A stretch of DNA of 35,109 nt from Draconibacterium aestuarii (GTDB lineage: Bacteria > Bacteroidota > Bacteroidia > Bacteroidales > Prolixibacteraceae): contig JAPOHD010000001.1 of assembly GCA_026671195.1 (NCBI GenBank), positions 1-35,109 of the forward strand. Direction: 5' to 3'. The translations under genes and the position numbers were made by a program. The notes under the pieces were generated by a model that was not told the origin of the DNA, did not search any database, and saw nothing but the letters and a program-made list of their open reading frames with translations. This document shows, piece after piece, positions 27,594 to 35,109 of this stretch. Position 1 is the stretch's first letter; each line of letters begins with the position of its first letter.

Positions 27594-28469
27594 CTATTTT
27601 TTTTGAATGGGAATTTCGAGGATGCCGGAAAGGAAGGTCGCTAACTTGTCTTGTGATTGGGAAAACACACAATTAAAATCGTGTTCGCAATTTAATTCGT
27701 AATAATTAACCGGAATATCTTCACTTTTAAGCAGAGATAAAAATGTTTTGTGAGGGGATTTGAAGAAGGACGCAACAAGAAACAGCGCAGGGTTTTTATC
27801 TTTCCTGAGAGATTTATTGTTTGGCACAATCCAGTTATAAGGGCAAAAATGGTTGTAGTAATACACCGAGTCGGAATTGCTAATACGTTTTGTCATTTCA
27901 GGTTGAAAATAGAGCATTTCCTTCCAGTTAAGAATTGCTCCATCAAGCGAAGCGGCACCACAAAATAACTCAGGATATTTAGTGTAGAAATTAATTGCTG
28001 CGCCACCTCCGGCCGACCAACCTAATATAATCAGGCTATTGTTGGTTCTGAATTTTTGATTGATATGGGGTATTATTTCTTTTATAACGTTGGTTTCCAA
28101 CAGCGTTTTGTTATCGTAATGGTCGCCCCAAAAACCATCTTTCCCATCGGGGAAAATCAGGATAGTTTCGGGGAGTGTGCCGGCTTGCGACTGATTTCTG
28201 AAGAAGTTAATAATCTGTTCTGTGCGGGGATTTATAAAGTACTCATTCATTCCGTGCAGATAATAAATAACCGGGTAGTTCTTTGCGCTGTTGTTATACG
28301 ATTCAGGGAGTGAAATATAGAACCCGATGGGGTAATGGCTTATCGGACCCATAAAAGTATGGGATTGGTTTAATGCTGAATTTTGTGCAGTTAAAGCAGT
28401 TGTTGCCAGTATAAAAATCATGTTCAACAAAATCATGGCAGATTTTTGTTTCAACATTACAATTTTCAT
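27594..28469 (-). CDS. Secreted alpha/beta-hydrolase, esterase-D/putative esterase family
   Basis: 291 residues. The N-terminus MKIVMLKQKSAMILLNMIFILATTALTAQ is a signal peptide; Met5 or Met12 could be the true start. The oxyanion-hole region is YPVIYYLHGMNEYF. The nucleophile elbow G-x-S-x-G is GWSAGG, followed by GAAINFYTKYPELFCGAASLDGAI, and the likely catalytic His is in NCEHDFNCVF. The fold matches the PF00756-type esterases related to antigen 85, feruloyl esterases and enterochelin esterase, acting outside the cytoplasm. Substrate is unknown; no sugar-binding module or polysaccharide-utilisation genes are adjacent. It is transcribed alone. Confidence 0.85.
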   Translation of the reverse strand: MKIVMLKQKSAMILLNMIFILATTALTAQNSALNQSHTFMGPISHYPIGFYISLPESYNNSAKNYPVIYYLHGMNEYFINPRTEQIINFFRNQSQAGTLPETILIFPDGKDGFWGDHYDNKTLLETNVIKEIIPHINQKFRTNNSLIILGWSAGGGAAINFYTKYPELFCGAASLDGAILNWKEMLYFQPEMTKRISNSDSVYYYNHFCPYNWIVPNNKSLRKDKNPALFLVASFFKSPHKTFLSLLKSEDIPVNYYELNCEHDFNCVFSQSQDKLATFLSGILEIPIQKK

Positions 28470-28587
28470 TGGAAGCTGATTTTTTATGCGGGTACGTGAA
28501 AGGGCTATTTGAGTTACGGTGTTTTAATTTTTAGTTATCGCCCCATAAACTCTTCCCATGTAATAGGAACATTTATAAATTATATGT

Positions 28588-28595
28588 TATGTTTG
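28588..28595 (+). promoter_or_regulatory. -7 promoter box upstream of the gene at 28656
   Basis: TATGTTTG fits TAnnTTTG and would give a leader of roughly 54 nt. No TTTG is found at the -33 position. Confidence 0.5.
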
Positions 28596-28655
28596 TTGAA
28601 GAGGTAATTCCTTTGTTTGTTTCAGGGACGCTACAAACACTAACAAATAGTTTAA

Positions 28656-29051
28656 ATGAATAATTCGTCAAGATTTGAATTTAATCCCCGGACAGGGATT
28701 CTTTTTAAATATTATTATGGTCCAATTTCGGTAGAGGCTATCAGGGATTCGTGGACAGTGGCCATTAAGCAACAGCTGCTCCCCGAAAATATACGTGGTT
28801 TTGTGCTGGATTACCGGGAGGCGCATTTCGACTTTCACATAAAAGAGCATATTGCCATTGTTGAATTTTATCGCGGGCACCCCGAAATATTTGGAAACAA
28901 ACGTGTTGCCATTATTTGCGAAAATCCGGAAGACATTGTATATCCAATTTTATTTCAAACGCACGATAATGGGTACGAGTCGATGATTTTTAGTACCATG
29001 GAAGCTGCCATTGCATGGGTTGCCGATTTTGAGATGGAGTGGCAAGCTTAA
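28656..29051 (+). CDS. Small unknown protein, possibly STAS/SpoIIAA-like
   Basis: 131 residues, no signal peptide or membrane segment. It begins MNNSSRFEFNPRTGILFKYYYGPISVEAIRDSW and contains RGFVLDYREAHFDFHIKEH, KRVAIICENPEDIVYPILF, and ends FSTMEAAIAWVADFEMEW. The alternation of strands and amphipathic helices, with EAAIAWV near the end, recalls the STAS/SpoIIAA-like fold in Bacteroidota proteins that often carry a C-terminal A-x-x-W-L helix. I cannot name a family with certainty. It has its own -7 box and lies upstream of truA on the same strand, which also has its own box, so it is probably monocistronic. Confidence 0.75.
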   Translation: MNNSSRFEFNPRTGILFKYYYGPISVEAIRDSWTVAIKQQLLPENIRGFVLDYREAHFDFHIKEHIAIVEFYRGHPEIFGNKRVAIICENPEDIVYPILFQTHDNGYESMIFSTMEAAIAWVADFEMEWQA

Positions 29052-29174
29052 CCTCTTCATTTTATTATTATTCACCCCAGCTTACAGCTAGTATTTTCAA
29101 AAAGTATGTAATTCCGAGTCGCACCCATTTTTTTTACTTCAGATAAAGATTTCGGCTACTTTCAACTTTTTCTG

Positions 29175-29182
29175 TAATTTTG
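29175..29182 (+). promoter_or_regulatory. -7 promoter box for truA
   Basis: TAATTTTG matches TAnnTTTG. It overlaps the GTG at 29182, which therefore cannot be a start on this transcript; the ATG at 29203 is used. Confidence 0.6.
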
Positions 29183-29202
29183 TGGCTCACAAAACAAACG
29201 GA

Positions 29203-29955
29203 ATGCCACATCGCTACTTTTTACAACTTAGTTACAAAGGAACAAATTACCACGGTTGGCAAATTCAGCCTAATGCCATTTCGGTGCAGGAGGTAATGGA
29301 AGATGCGCTATCGAAAATTTTACGCGAAAAAATAGCCGTTGTTGGAGCCGGACGTACCGACACCGGTGTTCATGCATCGTTTTTTGTGCTTCACTTTGAT
29401 ACTGAAAAAAAAATCCCTGCCCATCTGGATATTGTTTACAAACTGAATAGTTTTTTGCCATCGGATATTGCCGTGCAAAAAGTGTGTGGGGTGGATAATG
29501 AGTTGCATGCCCGCTTTAGTGCAACATCGCGTACGTACCATTATTTTATAACTACCGAGAAAAATCCGTTTATTACCGAAACCAGCCATAAATATCTGAA
29601 ACCGCTTGATGTTGCTAAAATGAATAAGGCGGCTCAAATTCTTTTCGATTACGAAGATTTTACCAGCTTTAGCCGTTTGCATACCGATGTAAAAACCAAT
29701 AATTGCCATATTATGCAGGCCGAGTGGAAGGTGGAGGAAAAGAGGCTTGTTTTTGTAATTAAAGCCGACCGGTTTTTACGCAATATGGTGCGTGCAGTTG
29801 TGGGCACATTGCTGGAAGTGGGCAAAGGTAAACTCTCTCTTAACGGATTTCGCGACATTGTGGAGAACAAAGACCGCGGGGCAGCCGGTGCTTCGGCTCC
29901 TGCACAGGGTTTGTTTCTGGTTGATATTGAGTACCCGGAGGAAAGTATTCAGTGA
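29203..29955 (+). CDS. truA: tRNA pseudouridine(38-40) synthase
   Basis: 250 residues from the ATG at 29203. It isomerises uridines 38-40 in the tRNA anticodon arm. The catalytic Asp53 lies in [11 protein letters not shown]. Other family features are [55 protein letters not shown] and [20 protein letters not shown]. An in-frame GTG at 29182 would add seven residues but lies within the promoter -7 box. Length is normal for bacterial TruA. It stands alone, between the unknown 131-aa gene and a repeat-filled spacer before the B12 operon. Confidence 0.96.
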   Translation: MPHRYFLQLSYKGTNYHGWQIQPNAISVQEVMEDALSKILREKIAVVGAGRTDTGVHASFFVLHFDTEKKIPAHLDIVYKLNSFLPSDIAVQKVCGVDNELHARFSATSRTYHYFITTEKNPFITETSHKYLKPLDVAKMNKAAQILFDYEDFTSFSRLHTDVKTNNCHIMQAEWKVEEKRLVFVIKADRFLRNMVRAVVGTLLEVGKGKLSLNGFRDIVENKDRGAAGASAPAQGLFLVDIEYPEESIQ

Positions 29956-30153
29956 TCAGTTTTAGTAAACAGTTGAACCCTGGCATACTGTGTGAGGGAT
30001 TGAAACGATACCCCGCAGTGTAACGAGGAGTTTAGAGGAAAGCCCGACCCGAAGGGGCACACCCAAAAAACAGAATTTTGAAAATAAAGACTACGACTCA
30101 AAATTTTCGTCACTTTTTTTAAAAACTCAATACTGCGACTGAATACTGTAAAC
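29942..30153. repeat. Repeat-filled spacer between truA and the B12 riboswitch
   Basis: It opens with AGTATTCAGT at 29943-29952 and nearly ends with the reverse complement ACTGAATACT (30139-30148). Between them is a GC-richer block (about 29990-30067) with GAAAGCCCGACCCGAAGGGG, then an AATTTTGA/TCAAAATT hairpin near 30072-30104. The block resembles dispersed Bacteroidota repeats I remember, but only one copy lies in this window. Confidence 0.55.
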
Positions 30154-30159
30154 TTTCTT

Positions 30160-30167
30160 TATCTTTG
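30160..30167 (+). promoter_or_regulatory. -7 promoter box for the B12 operon
   Basis: TATCTTTG is a perfect TAnnTTTG, ending a few bases before the riboswitch; predicted transcription start about 30174. Confidence 0.65.
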
Positions 30168-30169
30168 TG

Positions 30170-30330
30170 CGCGTTGGTTGCGAATTGTTTCGCTTTAAGG
30201 GAATCCGGTGAAAGACCGGGACTGTACCCGCAGCTGTAAATCCATGTATTGATTGCTACTTACGCCACTGTTTGAAATTAAATAACGGGAAGGCCGCAAT
30301 TGGAGGATGAGTCAGAAGACCTGCCAGCAA
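30170..30330 (+). ncRNA. Cobalamin (adenosylcobalamin) riboswitch
   Basis: Hallmarks appear in the right order: AAGGGAATCCGGTGAAAGAC, CGGGACTGTACCCGCAGCTGTAA, GCCACTG, GGGAAGGCCGC and the closing GATGAGTCAGAAGACCTGCC, which contains the B12-box-like segment. Ligand binding normally represses the downstream genes, here B12 import and adenosylation. About 117 nt separate it from the first ATG and would contain the expression platform. No strong U-tailed terminator is visible, so control may be translational. Confidence 0.97.
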
Positions 30331-30447
30331 AAATTTTAAATGAACGAACTTCGGGAATAAAGTTTCGGGAATCATACTTCTGATTTCGATCCATTTCCCT
30401 GATTTTGGTTAAGCAGATTATTAATTGAAGAGCGTAAAATTATTTTT

Positions 30448-31104
30448 ATGAAAGCATTTGCTTCGTGGAGCGGTGGTAAGGATTGTATGCTTGCACTTTA
30501 TCGGTTTCTGAAAGATTCGGAAAACACGGTGGAATGCCTGGTAAATATGTGCGATACAGATGCTGTTCACTCGCGCTCGCATGGAATAGACAAAAACTGG
30601 ATTAGAAAGCAGGCAAAGCAAATGGAGATTGAAGTAATTCAACCTGTTTCTGATTTTGCAGGCTATGAAAAGGTATTTAAACATCAAATTTCAATTTTAA
30701 AAGAAAGAAATGTTGAAGCCGGTATTTTTGGCGACATATACCTTAAAGAGCACAAGGTTTGGATTGAGCGCGTTTGTTCTGAAATGCAGATTCAGGCTCT
30801 ATTCCCATTGTGGGGAGAAAATACAGAGGATTTGTTGAAAGAGTTTATCGGTGAGGGTTTTAAAACAATTCTGGTGGCTATACGTAACGATGTGCTTGAT
30901 AATTCATGGCTGGGACAGGTAATCGATACCCGGTTTTTAGCAGATATAAAGAAACTGGATGGAGTTGATCCTTGTGCCGAAAATGGAGAATATCATAGTT
31001 TTGTATTTGATGGTCCGCTTTTTTCAACTGCTCTTGATTTTACCACAGGAGCTACAATTACATCAGGTAATCACAATTTTTTACACTTAAAGCAGAATGA
31101 TTAA
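30448..31104 (+). CDS. DUF71/COG2102 PP-loop ATPase (diphthine-ammonia-ligase-like), B12-regulated
   Basis: 218 residues. The PP-loop motif is SWSGGKDCMLAL near the N-terminus, and the C-terminal family motif is GVDPCAENGEYHSFVFDGP. The archaeal/eukaryotic relative is diphthine-ammonia ligase, an ATP-dependent amidating enzyme, but bacteria lack diphthamide. Comparative genomics has placed a bacterial subgroup in B12 salvage, and the present gene fits: it is the first gene after the cobalamin riboswitch and overlaps btuF by 8 bp. An ATP-dependent amidation or activation of a corrinoid side chain is a plausible role, not a proven one. Confidence 0.88.
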   Translation: MKAFASWSGGKDCMLALYRFLKDSENTVECLVNMCDTDAVHSRSHGIDKNWIRKQAKQMEIEVIQPVSDFAGYEKVFKHQISILKERNVEAGIFGDIYLKEHKVWIERVCSEMQIQALFPLWGENTEDLLKEFIGEGFKTILVAIRNDVLDNSWLGQVIDTRFLADIKKLDGVDPCAENGEYHSFVFDGPLFSTALDFTTGATITSGNHNFLHLKQND

Positions 31105-31912
31105 GAAAATTTTATTTGGAATTTTGTTGATGGCCTTTACGGGCATACAGGCTATTGCTCAGAAAGTTGAACGGGTGGTTTCGCTTACGCCGTCAATAAC
31201 AGAAAATATTTACATGATTGGAGCACAGAATAAACTGGTGGGTTGTACTTCGTACTGTACCGAGGCAGTTAAAGATGGTGTGCAACAAGTAGGGTCAACG
31301 GTTGAAGTAAATGTGGAAAAAGTTTTGGCACAACAACCCGATTTGGTGCTGGCCATGGAATTGACCAAACCACAGGACATTGCCACCATCCGAAAACTCG
31401 GTATTAAAGTGGAGATAATTCGAACCCCGAAAAACTTTGATGAGATTTGCACGCAAACACTGGCCTTGGGGAAACTGGTGGGGCACAGTGCTGAGGCGGA
31501 ACAGGTAGTTCAGTCGGCAAAAACTACGGTAGAAGCTATTCGTAGAAAAGCAAATAAACTGGATCGGTCAAAAATATTCTTTCAGATTGGTGCCAAACCC
31601 ATTTTTACGGTTTTGGAAAATACCTTTATGAATGATTTTATAACCCTCTGCAACGGCGAAAACATTGCGGAAGGAATGACAAAAGGAACAATTACACGCG
31701 AAAGTGTTTTGCTGAAAAATCCGGACGTAATTGTTATTGCCGAAATGGGAGGTTTTGGTAAAGACGAACAAAAGGTTTGGTATACTTACGAAAGTATTTC
31801 GGCAGTTAAAAACAACAAGGTATTTTTAATATCCTCCGAAACATCGTGCAGTCCTACACCTGCCAACTTTGTGAGTGCTTTGCAGGATGTTTATCAATTT
31901 GTAAGTGAGTAA
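31097..31912 (+). CDS. btuF: Cobalamin ABC transporter substrate-binding protein
   Basis: 271 residues with a signal peptide (MIKKILFGILLMAFTGIQAIAQ) and no lipobox Cys at the cleavage site. The body is the helical-backbone class III binding fold: RVVSLTPSITENIYMIGAQNKLVGCTSYC, PDLVLAMELTKPQDIATIRKLGIKVEII, LKNPDVIVIAEMGG, and the final SAVKNNKVFLISSETSCSPTPANF. It presumably binds B12 in the periplasm and delivers it to BtuC2D2. The start overlaps the preceding gene by 8 bp and the end overlaps cobO by 8 bp, so translation is probably coupled. Specificity for B12 rests on the riboswitch and neighbours; the fold alone would also fit a siderophore binder. Confidence 0.9.
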   Translation: MIKKILFGILLMAFTGIQAIAQKVERVVSLTPSITENIYMIGAQNKLVGCTSYCTEAVKDGVQQVGSTVEVNVEKVLAQQPDLVLAMELTKPQDIATIRKLGIKVEIIRTPKNFDEICTQTLALGKLVGHSAEAEQVVQSAKTTVEAIRRKANKLDRSKIFFQIGAKPIFTVLENTFMNDFITLCNGENIAEGMTKGTITRESVLLKNPDVIVIAEMGGFGKDEQKVWYTYESISAVKNNKVFLISSETSCSPTPANFVSALQDVYQFVSE

Positions 31913-32444
31913 ACCGATGCAAAAAGGATTAATACATATTTATACCGGCAACGGGAAAGGCAAAACCACTGCATCTGTAGGTTTGGCTGTTCGTGCCTTG
32001 GGACATGGTTTTCGGGTTGCTTATGCTTCGTTTTTTAAAAAGCCCGATACGTATGGTTACAACGAAATCGGCATGCTGAAAAAACAGGGAGCTACGGTGT
32101 TCACTTTTTCCGAAGGTATGCCCATGGCAAATCCGCAAATCAGTCCCGAAGAATACCATGCATCTACGCAGCAGGGATTAAGCGAATTGAAAAAGTTTAT
32201 AGCTGAAAATAACACCCAATTGCTGGTGCTCGACGAGATTTTGATTGCCATAAAATATGGTTATATTTCGGAGGATGAATTGCTTGAATTTATCGAGAAC
32301 AAACCGCTTGAAACTGAGTTGGTTTTAACCGGCAGGGGTGCAACTGAAAAGATAAAAAAGAAAGCGGATTACATTACCGTTCTCTCGAAAGAAAAACATC
32401 CCTATGAAAGCGGAGTGCCGGCCAGGGAAGGAATTGAATATTAA
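31905..32444 (+). CDS. cobO: Corrinoid adenosyltransferase, CobO/BtuR type
   Basis: 179 residues. It transfers the adenosyl group of ATP to the cobalt of corrinoids to make the coenzyme form. The P-loop is IYTGNGKGKTTASVGLAVRALG near the N-terminus. LLVLDEILIAIKYGYI and LVLTGRGATEKIKKKADYIT are the family's later motifs, and the C-terminus KHPYESGVPAREGIEY is typical. Met5 (MQKGLIHIYTG) is an alternative start, since the annotated ATG lies within the btuF end. Together with btuFCD it converts imported corrinoids to adenosyl forms, whose level is sensed by the riboswitch upstream. Confidence 0.94.
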   Translation: MSKPMQKGLIHIYTGNGKGKTTASVGLAVRALGHGFRVAYASFFKKPDTYGYNEIGMLKKQGATVFTFSEGMPMANPQISPEEYHASTQQGLSELKKFIAENNTQLLVLDEILIAIKYGYISEDELLEFIENKPLETELVLTGRGATEKIKKKADYITVLSKEKHPYESGVPAREGIEY

Positions 32445-32458
32445 AGTCTGAAAATAAA

Positions 32459-33469
32459 GTGAATAGTAAATACATTAAATGGCTCTTATTTTTAGCCGGG
32501 TTATTACTTCTTTTGGCGATTTCAATCGTCATTTCGTTGTCATCGGGCGAAGTGAAAATTTCGATTAGGCAACTCCCCGAAATTTTTGCCAATAAAACCA
32601 GCATCGAATATATGGTGCTTACAAAAATTCGTATTCCACGTTTGTTGCTGGCCATTGGAGTAGGAGGGGCGCTGAGTTTATCGGGGGCCATTCTGCAGGG
32701 CATTTATCGTAATCCACTGGTTGAACCTTATACTTTGGGAATATCGGGTGGTGCTGCTTTGGGAGTGGCCATTGCCATTGTTTTTGGATTAAATACAATC
32801 AGCTTTTTATCCTTACCACTGTTTGGATTTGCAGGGGCATTGGTTACACTGTTTATTGTTTATTTTTTGAGCGTAAAACGTGGCGGTTTAAGCATAAACA
32901 GTATGTTGCTTATTGGGGTGATGGTTAGTTTTGTGGCATCGTCGGCCATGATGTTTCTGATGTCGATAACTACAACCGACAACCTGCAGAGTATTGTTTT
33001 CTGGGTAATGGGATCGTTGGATGAATCAAATAACCTGCTGATTCGAATTGCTTTTTATTCATCGCTTGCCGGCTTGTTGCTGACCTACTTTTTTGCGCAA
33101 CCTTTAAATGCGTTGCGTTTGGGCGAAGTAAAAGCAAAACATCTTGGAATTAATACCAATATTACCATAAAACTATTGTTTTTTGTGGCCTCGCTGTTAA
33201 CCGGAATTGCGGTTGCAGTTGCCGGTGTTATTGGTTTTGTTGGGTTGGTAATTCCGCATATTGTTCGCTTGATTATTGGTAATGATTACCGTATTTTAAT
33301 TGCCGGATCGTTTTTGGGCGGTTCAATTTTCCTGATCCTTTGCGACACCGTTGCGCGTACTATAATTTCGCCCAACGAATTGCCCATCGGAGTAATTACC
33401 GGTTTTGCCGGTGGGTTGGTTTTTATTGTTGTTTTAAGTCGTTCAAAATCGCATTTTAAATTGAATTAG
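32459..33469 (+). CDS. btuC: Cobalamin ABC transporter permease (FecCD/BtuC family)
   Basis: 336 residues with about ten hydrophobic helices. Family landmarks are RIPRLLLAIGVGGALSLSGAILQGIYRNPLVEPYTLGISGGAALG, a G-x-x-x-F-W-V-M-G-S-L-type segment (IVFWVMGSL), LGI in the cytoplasmic coupling region, and GFVGLVIPHIVRLIIGNDYR. The start is GTG at 32459. Fourteen bases separate it from cobO and one base from btuD. It forms the membrane channel for corrinoid uptake. FecCD permeases also carry iron siderophores and haem; the B12 assignment depends on the riboswitch and cobO. Confidence 0.92.
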   Translation: MNSKYIKWLLFLAGLLLLLAISIVISLSSGEVKISIRQLPEIFANKTSIEYMVLTKIRIPRLLLAIGVGGALSLSGAILQGIYRNPLVEPYTLGISGGAALGVAIAIVFGLNTISFLSLPLFGFAGALVTLFIVYFLSVKRGGLSINSMLLIGVMVSFVASSAMMFLMSITTTDNLQSIVFWVMGSLDESNNLLIRIAFYSSLAGLLLTYFFAQPLNALRLGEVKAKHLGINTNITIKLLFFVASLLTGIAVAVAGVIGFVGLVIPHIVRLIIGNDYRILIAGSFLGGSIFLILCDTVARTIISPNELPIGVITGFAGGLVFIVVLSRSKSHFKLN

Positions 33470-33470
33470 T

Positions 33471-34271
33471 ATGAACGATCTTTTTCAAATAGAAAATTTC
33501 TCTTGTGGATATTCGGGCAAGTTTGTGTTGGAAGATGTAAGTTTTCAGATATCAAAAGGTGATTTTGTTGGAATTATTGGCCCGAATGGTTCGGGGAAAA
33601 CAACGCTTTTTAAAGGAATTTCGGGAGAATTACCGGCCTTGTCGGGTAGCTCGAAATTAAATGGGAAGAATCTCCAGAAAATGGGTTTGAAGGAAAAGGC
33701 TACTAATTTGGCAGTTGTTACCCAAACCATAGAAATTGGTAGTATGACCGTTGAAGAGTATGTGTTGATGGGCCGCATACCTTACCGTAATCAGTTTCAG
33801 TTTTTCGAAACAGCTGAAGACATTGCCATTGCAGAAAAATATATGGAGCTAACCGGTGTTACCCGTTTACGGCACAAATTTATGAATGCGCTGAGTGGCG
33901 GAGAACAGCAGCTGGCTGGAATTGCCCGCGCACTTACGCAGGAACCTCAGTTGCTTTTACTCGACGAACCAACATCGCATCTGGACATTACGCACCAGGT
34001 ACAAATACTGAACTTAATCCGCCGTTTAAGCCGCGAACTGGGGTTAACAGTACTAATGATCATTCATGACCTGAACCTGGCCGGTGAATATTGCGATTCG
34101 CTGATAATGATGCAACACGGACGGATGCGCAAAAAAGGAGTGCCGGCCGAAGTGCTGAACTACAAGGATATTGAAGCTGTTTACGACACTGTTGTAATTA
34201 CTCGTATAAACCCTGTATCCGGGAAACCTGTGGTGTTTTTAGTTTCAGAAGAAGTCATTCAGAAGAAGTAG
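33471..34271 (+). CDS. btuD: Cobalamin ABC transporter ATP-binding protein
   Basis: 266 residues. Walker A is IGPNGSGKTTLFKGI, Q-loop VTQTIEIGSMTVEEYVLMGRIPY, ABC signature NALSGGEQQLAGIARALTQEP, Walker B LLLLDEPTSHLDI and switch His in IIHDLNLAGEYCD. It is a complete FepC/BtuD-class ATPase. The sequence LSGGEQQ-(L)-AGIARAL is usual for iron/B12 importers. It starts one base after btuC ends and is the last gene of the operon; the downstream 60 bp holds a palindromic CAGT-rich repeat between it and the convergent carbonic-anhydrase-like gene. Confidence 0.94.
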   Translation: MNDLFQIENFSCGYSGKFVLEDVSFQISKGDFVGIIGPNGSGKTTLFKGISGELPALSGSSKLNGKNLQKMGLKEKATNLAVVTQTIEIGSMTVEEYVLMGRIPYRNQFQFFETAEDIAIAEKYMELTGVTRLRHKFMNALSGGEQQLAGIARALTQEPQLLLLDEPTSHLDITHQVQILNLIRRLSRELGLTVLMIIHDLNLAGEYCDSLIMMQHGRMRKKGVPAEVLNYKDIEAVYDTVVITRINPVSGKPVVFLVSEEVIQKK

Positions 34272-34331
34272 ACAGTATTCAGTTACAGTTTACAGGAAGT
34301 CAAAAACTGAAAACTGAAAACTGCGACTGTC
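34270..34331. repeat. CAGT-rich inverted repeat between convergent genes
   Basis: GACAGTATTCAGTTACAGTTT near 34271 pairs imperfectly with AAAACTGAAAACTGCGACTGTC ending near 34330 when written 5'->3'. It shares AGTATTCAGT with the truA-riboswitch spacer. It may act as a weak bidirectional terminator. Confidence 0.55.
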
Positions 34332-34333
34332 AA

Positions 34334-34849
34334 CTATTCTTTGTACCAACTGGAATACAAATGATAGGCATCGGCAATCCGGTTTACTTCGCCATGCAAT
34401 AGTTCGGGGCTAATGTCTTTTACCTTTTTAGCTGGAATTCCCGCATAAACACTTCCCGATTCTACAATGGTCCCTTTGGTAACTACCGAACCTGCCGCAA
34501 CAATCGAATTACTTTCAATTACAGCATTATCTAATATTACCGCGTTCATTCCAATCATTACATTGTCTTTAAGCGTACAGCCGTGAATAATGGCGCCGTG
34601 CGCAATGGTTACATTGTTGCCAATATTTGTTGGCGACTTTTTATACGTGGCATGAATAGTTGCATTATCCTGCACGTTCGAATTATTGCCAATTTTAATA
34701 TAATGAACATCGCCACGCAGCACTGCACTGTACCAAATGCTGCAACCGTCGCCAATTTCAACATCGCCAATTAATGTTGCTGTTTCGGCTAAAAAACAGT
34801 CTTTCCCAATTTTTGGGGTCTTATTGTTAAGTTCTCTTATTAATGCCAT
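34334..34849 (-). CDS. Gamma-carbonic-anhydrase-like left-handed beta-helix protein
   Basis: 171 residues from the ATG at 34849 (MALIRELNNKTPKIGKDCFLAETATLIGDVEIGDG). Hexapeptide repeats (I-G-D-G-x-x, N-V-x-I-G) fill the middle. The zinc-type His residues are in ATIHAT and NVTIAHGAIIHGCTLKDNVMIGMNAVI, as in the YrdA/PaaY branch of gamma carbonic anhydrases. An upstream in-frame ATG at 34882 would add MFVINLKSIQI, but it lies inside a TAnnTTTG promoter box. CO2 hydration is possible, though many YrdA-like proteins have unproved activity. Convergent with btuD and with its own promoter. Confidence 0.9.
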   Translation of the reverse strand: MALIRELNNKTPKIGKDCFLAETATLIGDVEIGDGCSIWYSAVLRGDVHYIKIGNNSNVQDNATIHATYKKSPTNIGNNVTIAHGAIIHGCTLKDNVMIGMNAVILDNAVIESNSIVAAGSVVTKGTIVESGSVYAGIPAKKVKDISPELLHGEVNRIADAYHLYSSWYKE

Positions 34850-34875
34850 TATCTGAATTGATTTTAAATTAATTA

Positions 34876-34883
34876 CAAACATA
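34876..34883 (-). promoter_or_regulatory. -7 promoter box for the carbonic-anhydrase-like gene
   Basis: Minus-strand TATGTTTG matches TAnnTTTG, 27 bp before the ATG at 34849, and covers the upstream ATG at 34882. Confidence 0.6.
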
Positions 34884-35109
34884 GAAAATCCTTAAAACTA
34901 TCAGATCAGTCATCAGAAACTTGTTAAATAATGGTTACATTTGCTTCATATTTGTAAAAACAACCATCATCGAAACCGGTTCTGAAATTATGATTTTGTA
35001 GTTTTAGGGTCGTTTTTTTATGGATTGAACAGACGGATAAATAGGAAAAACGGAGAGTTGTTGATTAATGTGACGATTTGAAGCTTTTTCAGTAAAGAAA
35101 TAATTTAAG

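Noticed and set aside
29182-29202. GTG start for truA adding seven residues
   Set aside because: The GTG overlaps a perfect -7 box; TruA homology begins at the ATG at 29203.
34850-34882. Longer N-terminus of the carbonic-anhydrase-like protein
   Set aside because: The ATG lies within a TAnnTTTG promoter box and the extra residues are not family-like.

Overview
The window looks like chromosomal DNA of a member of the Bacteroidota, probably the Marinilabiliales/Prolixibacteraceae branch. The phylum rests on a complete moxR-bat operon, a mitochondrial-like citrate synthase and aconitase, promoter -7 boxes of the TAnnTTTG type, AT-rich spacers with little Shine-Dalgarno signal, and an IS1380-type transposase remnant. 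The family is an inference only.

Positions 1-6000 are a decaying or accessory stretch. It holds the N-terminal part of a repeat-rich secreted protein that runs off the left edge, with near-identical 155-codon repeats. Next come an unlisted 54-residue ORF, a sulfide:quinone reductase-like gene interrupted by an in-frame TAA, a SAM methyltransferase, and a heavily mutated IS1380 transposase. A secreted beta-propeller protein (6071-8200) follows and ends at a perfect 19-bp hairpin terminator shared with the convergent citrate synthase gene.

Positions 8348-18249 (minus strand) form a carbon-entry/TCA block: ppc, acn, a eukaryotic-type NADP isocitrate dehydrogenase, an E. coli-type isocitrate dehydrogenase that has lost the NADP-phosphate residues, and gltA. 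Together they make oxaloacetate from PEP, condense it with acetyl-CoA and carry citrate to 2-oxoglutarate. Between the two isocitrate dehydrogenases sits a compact unit of about 515 bp: a GxxExxY protein gene bracketed by 20-bp inverted repeats that match at 19 positions.

Positions 18396-27160 (minus strand) are the aerotolerance operon, transcribed moxR, DUF58, a BatD-like membrane protein, batA, batB, batC, batD, batE. Several of its spacers contain palindromic or simple-sequence repeats.

Positions 27594-34849 hold a secreted esterase (minus), a small unknown protein and truA (plus), a repeat-filled spacer, and a cobalamin-riboswitch-controlled operon (plus). That operon encodes a DUF71 PP-loop protein, BtuF, CobO/BtuR adenosyltransferase, BtuC and BtuD, so it imports and adenosylates B12. 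A gamma-carbonic-anhydrase-like protein (minus) closes the window. I saw no tRNA, rRNA, CRISPR array or prophage genes. The most unusual items are the GxxExxY unit inside the TCA cluster, the interrupted SQR with its small companion ORF, and the cofactor-site substitutions in Icd.
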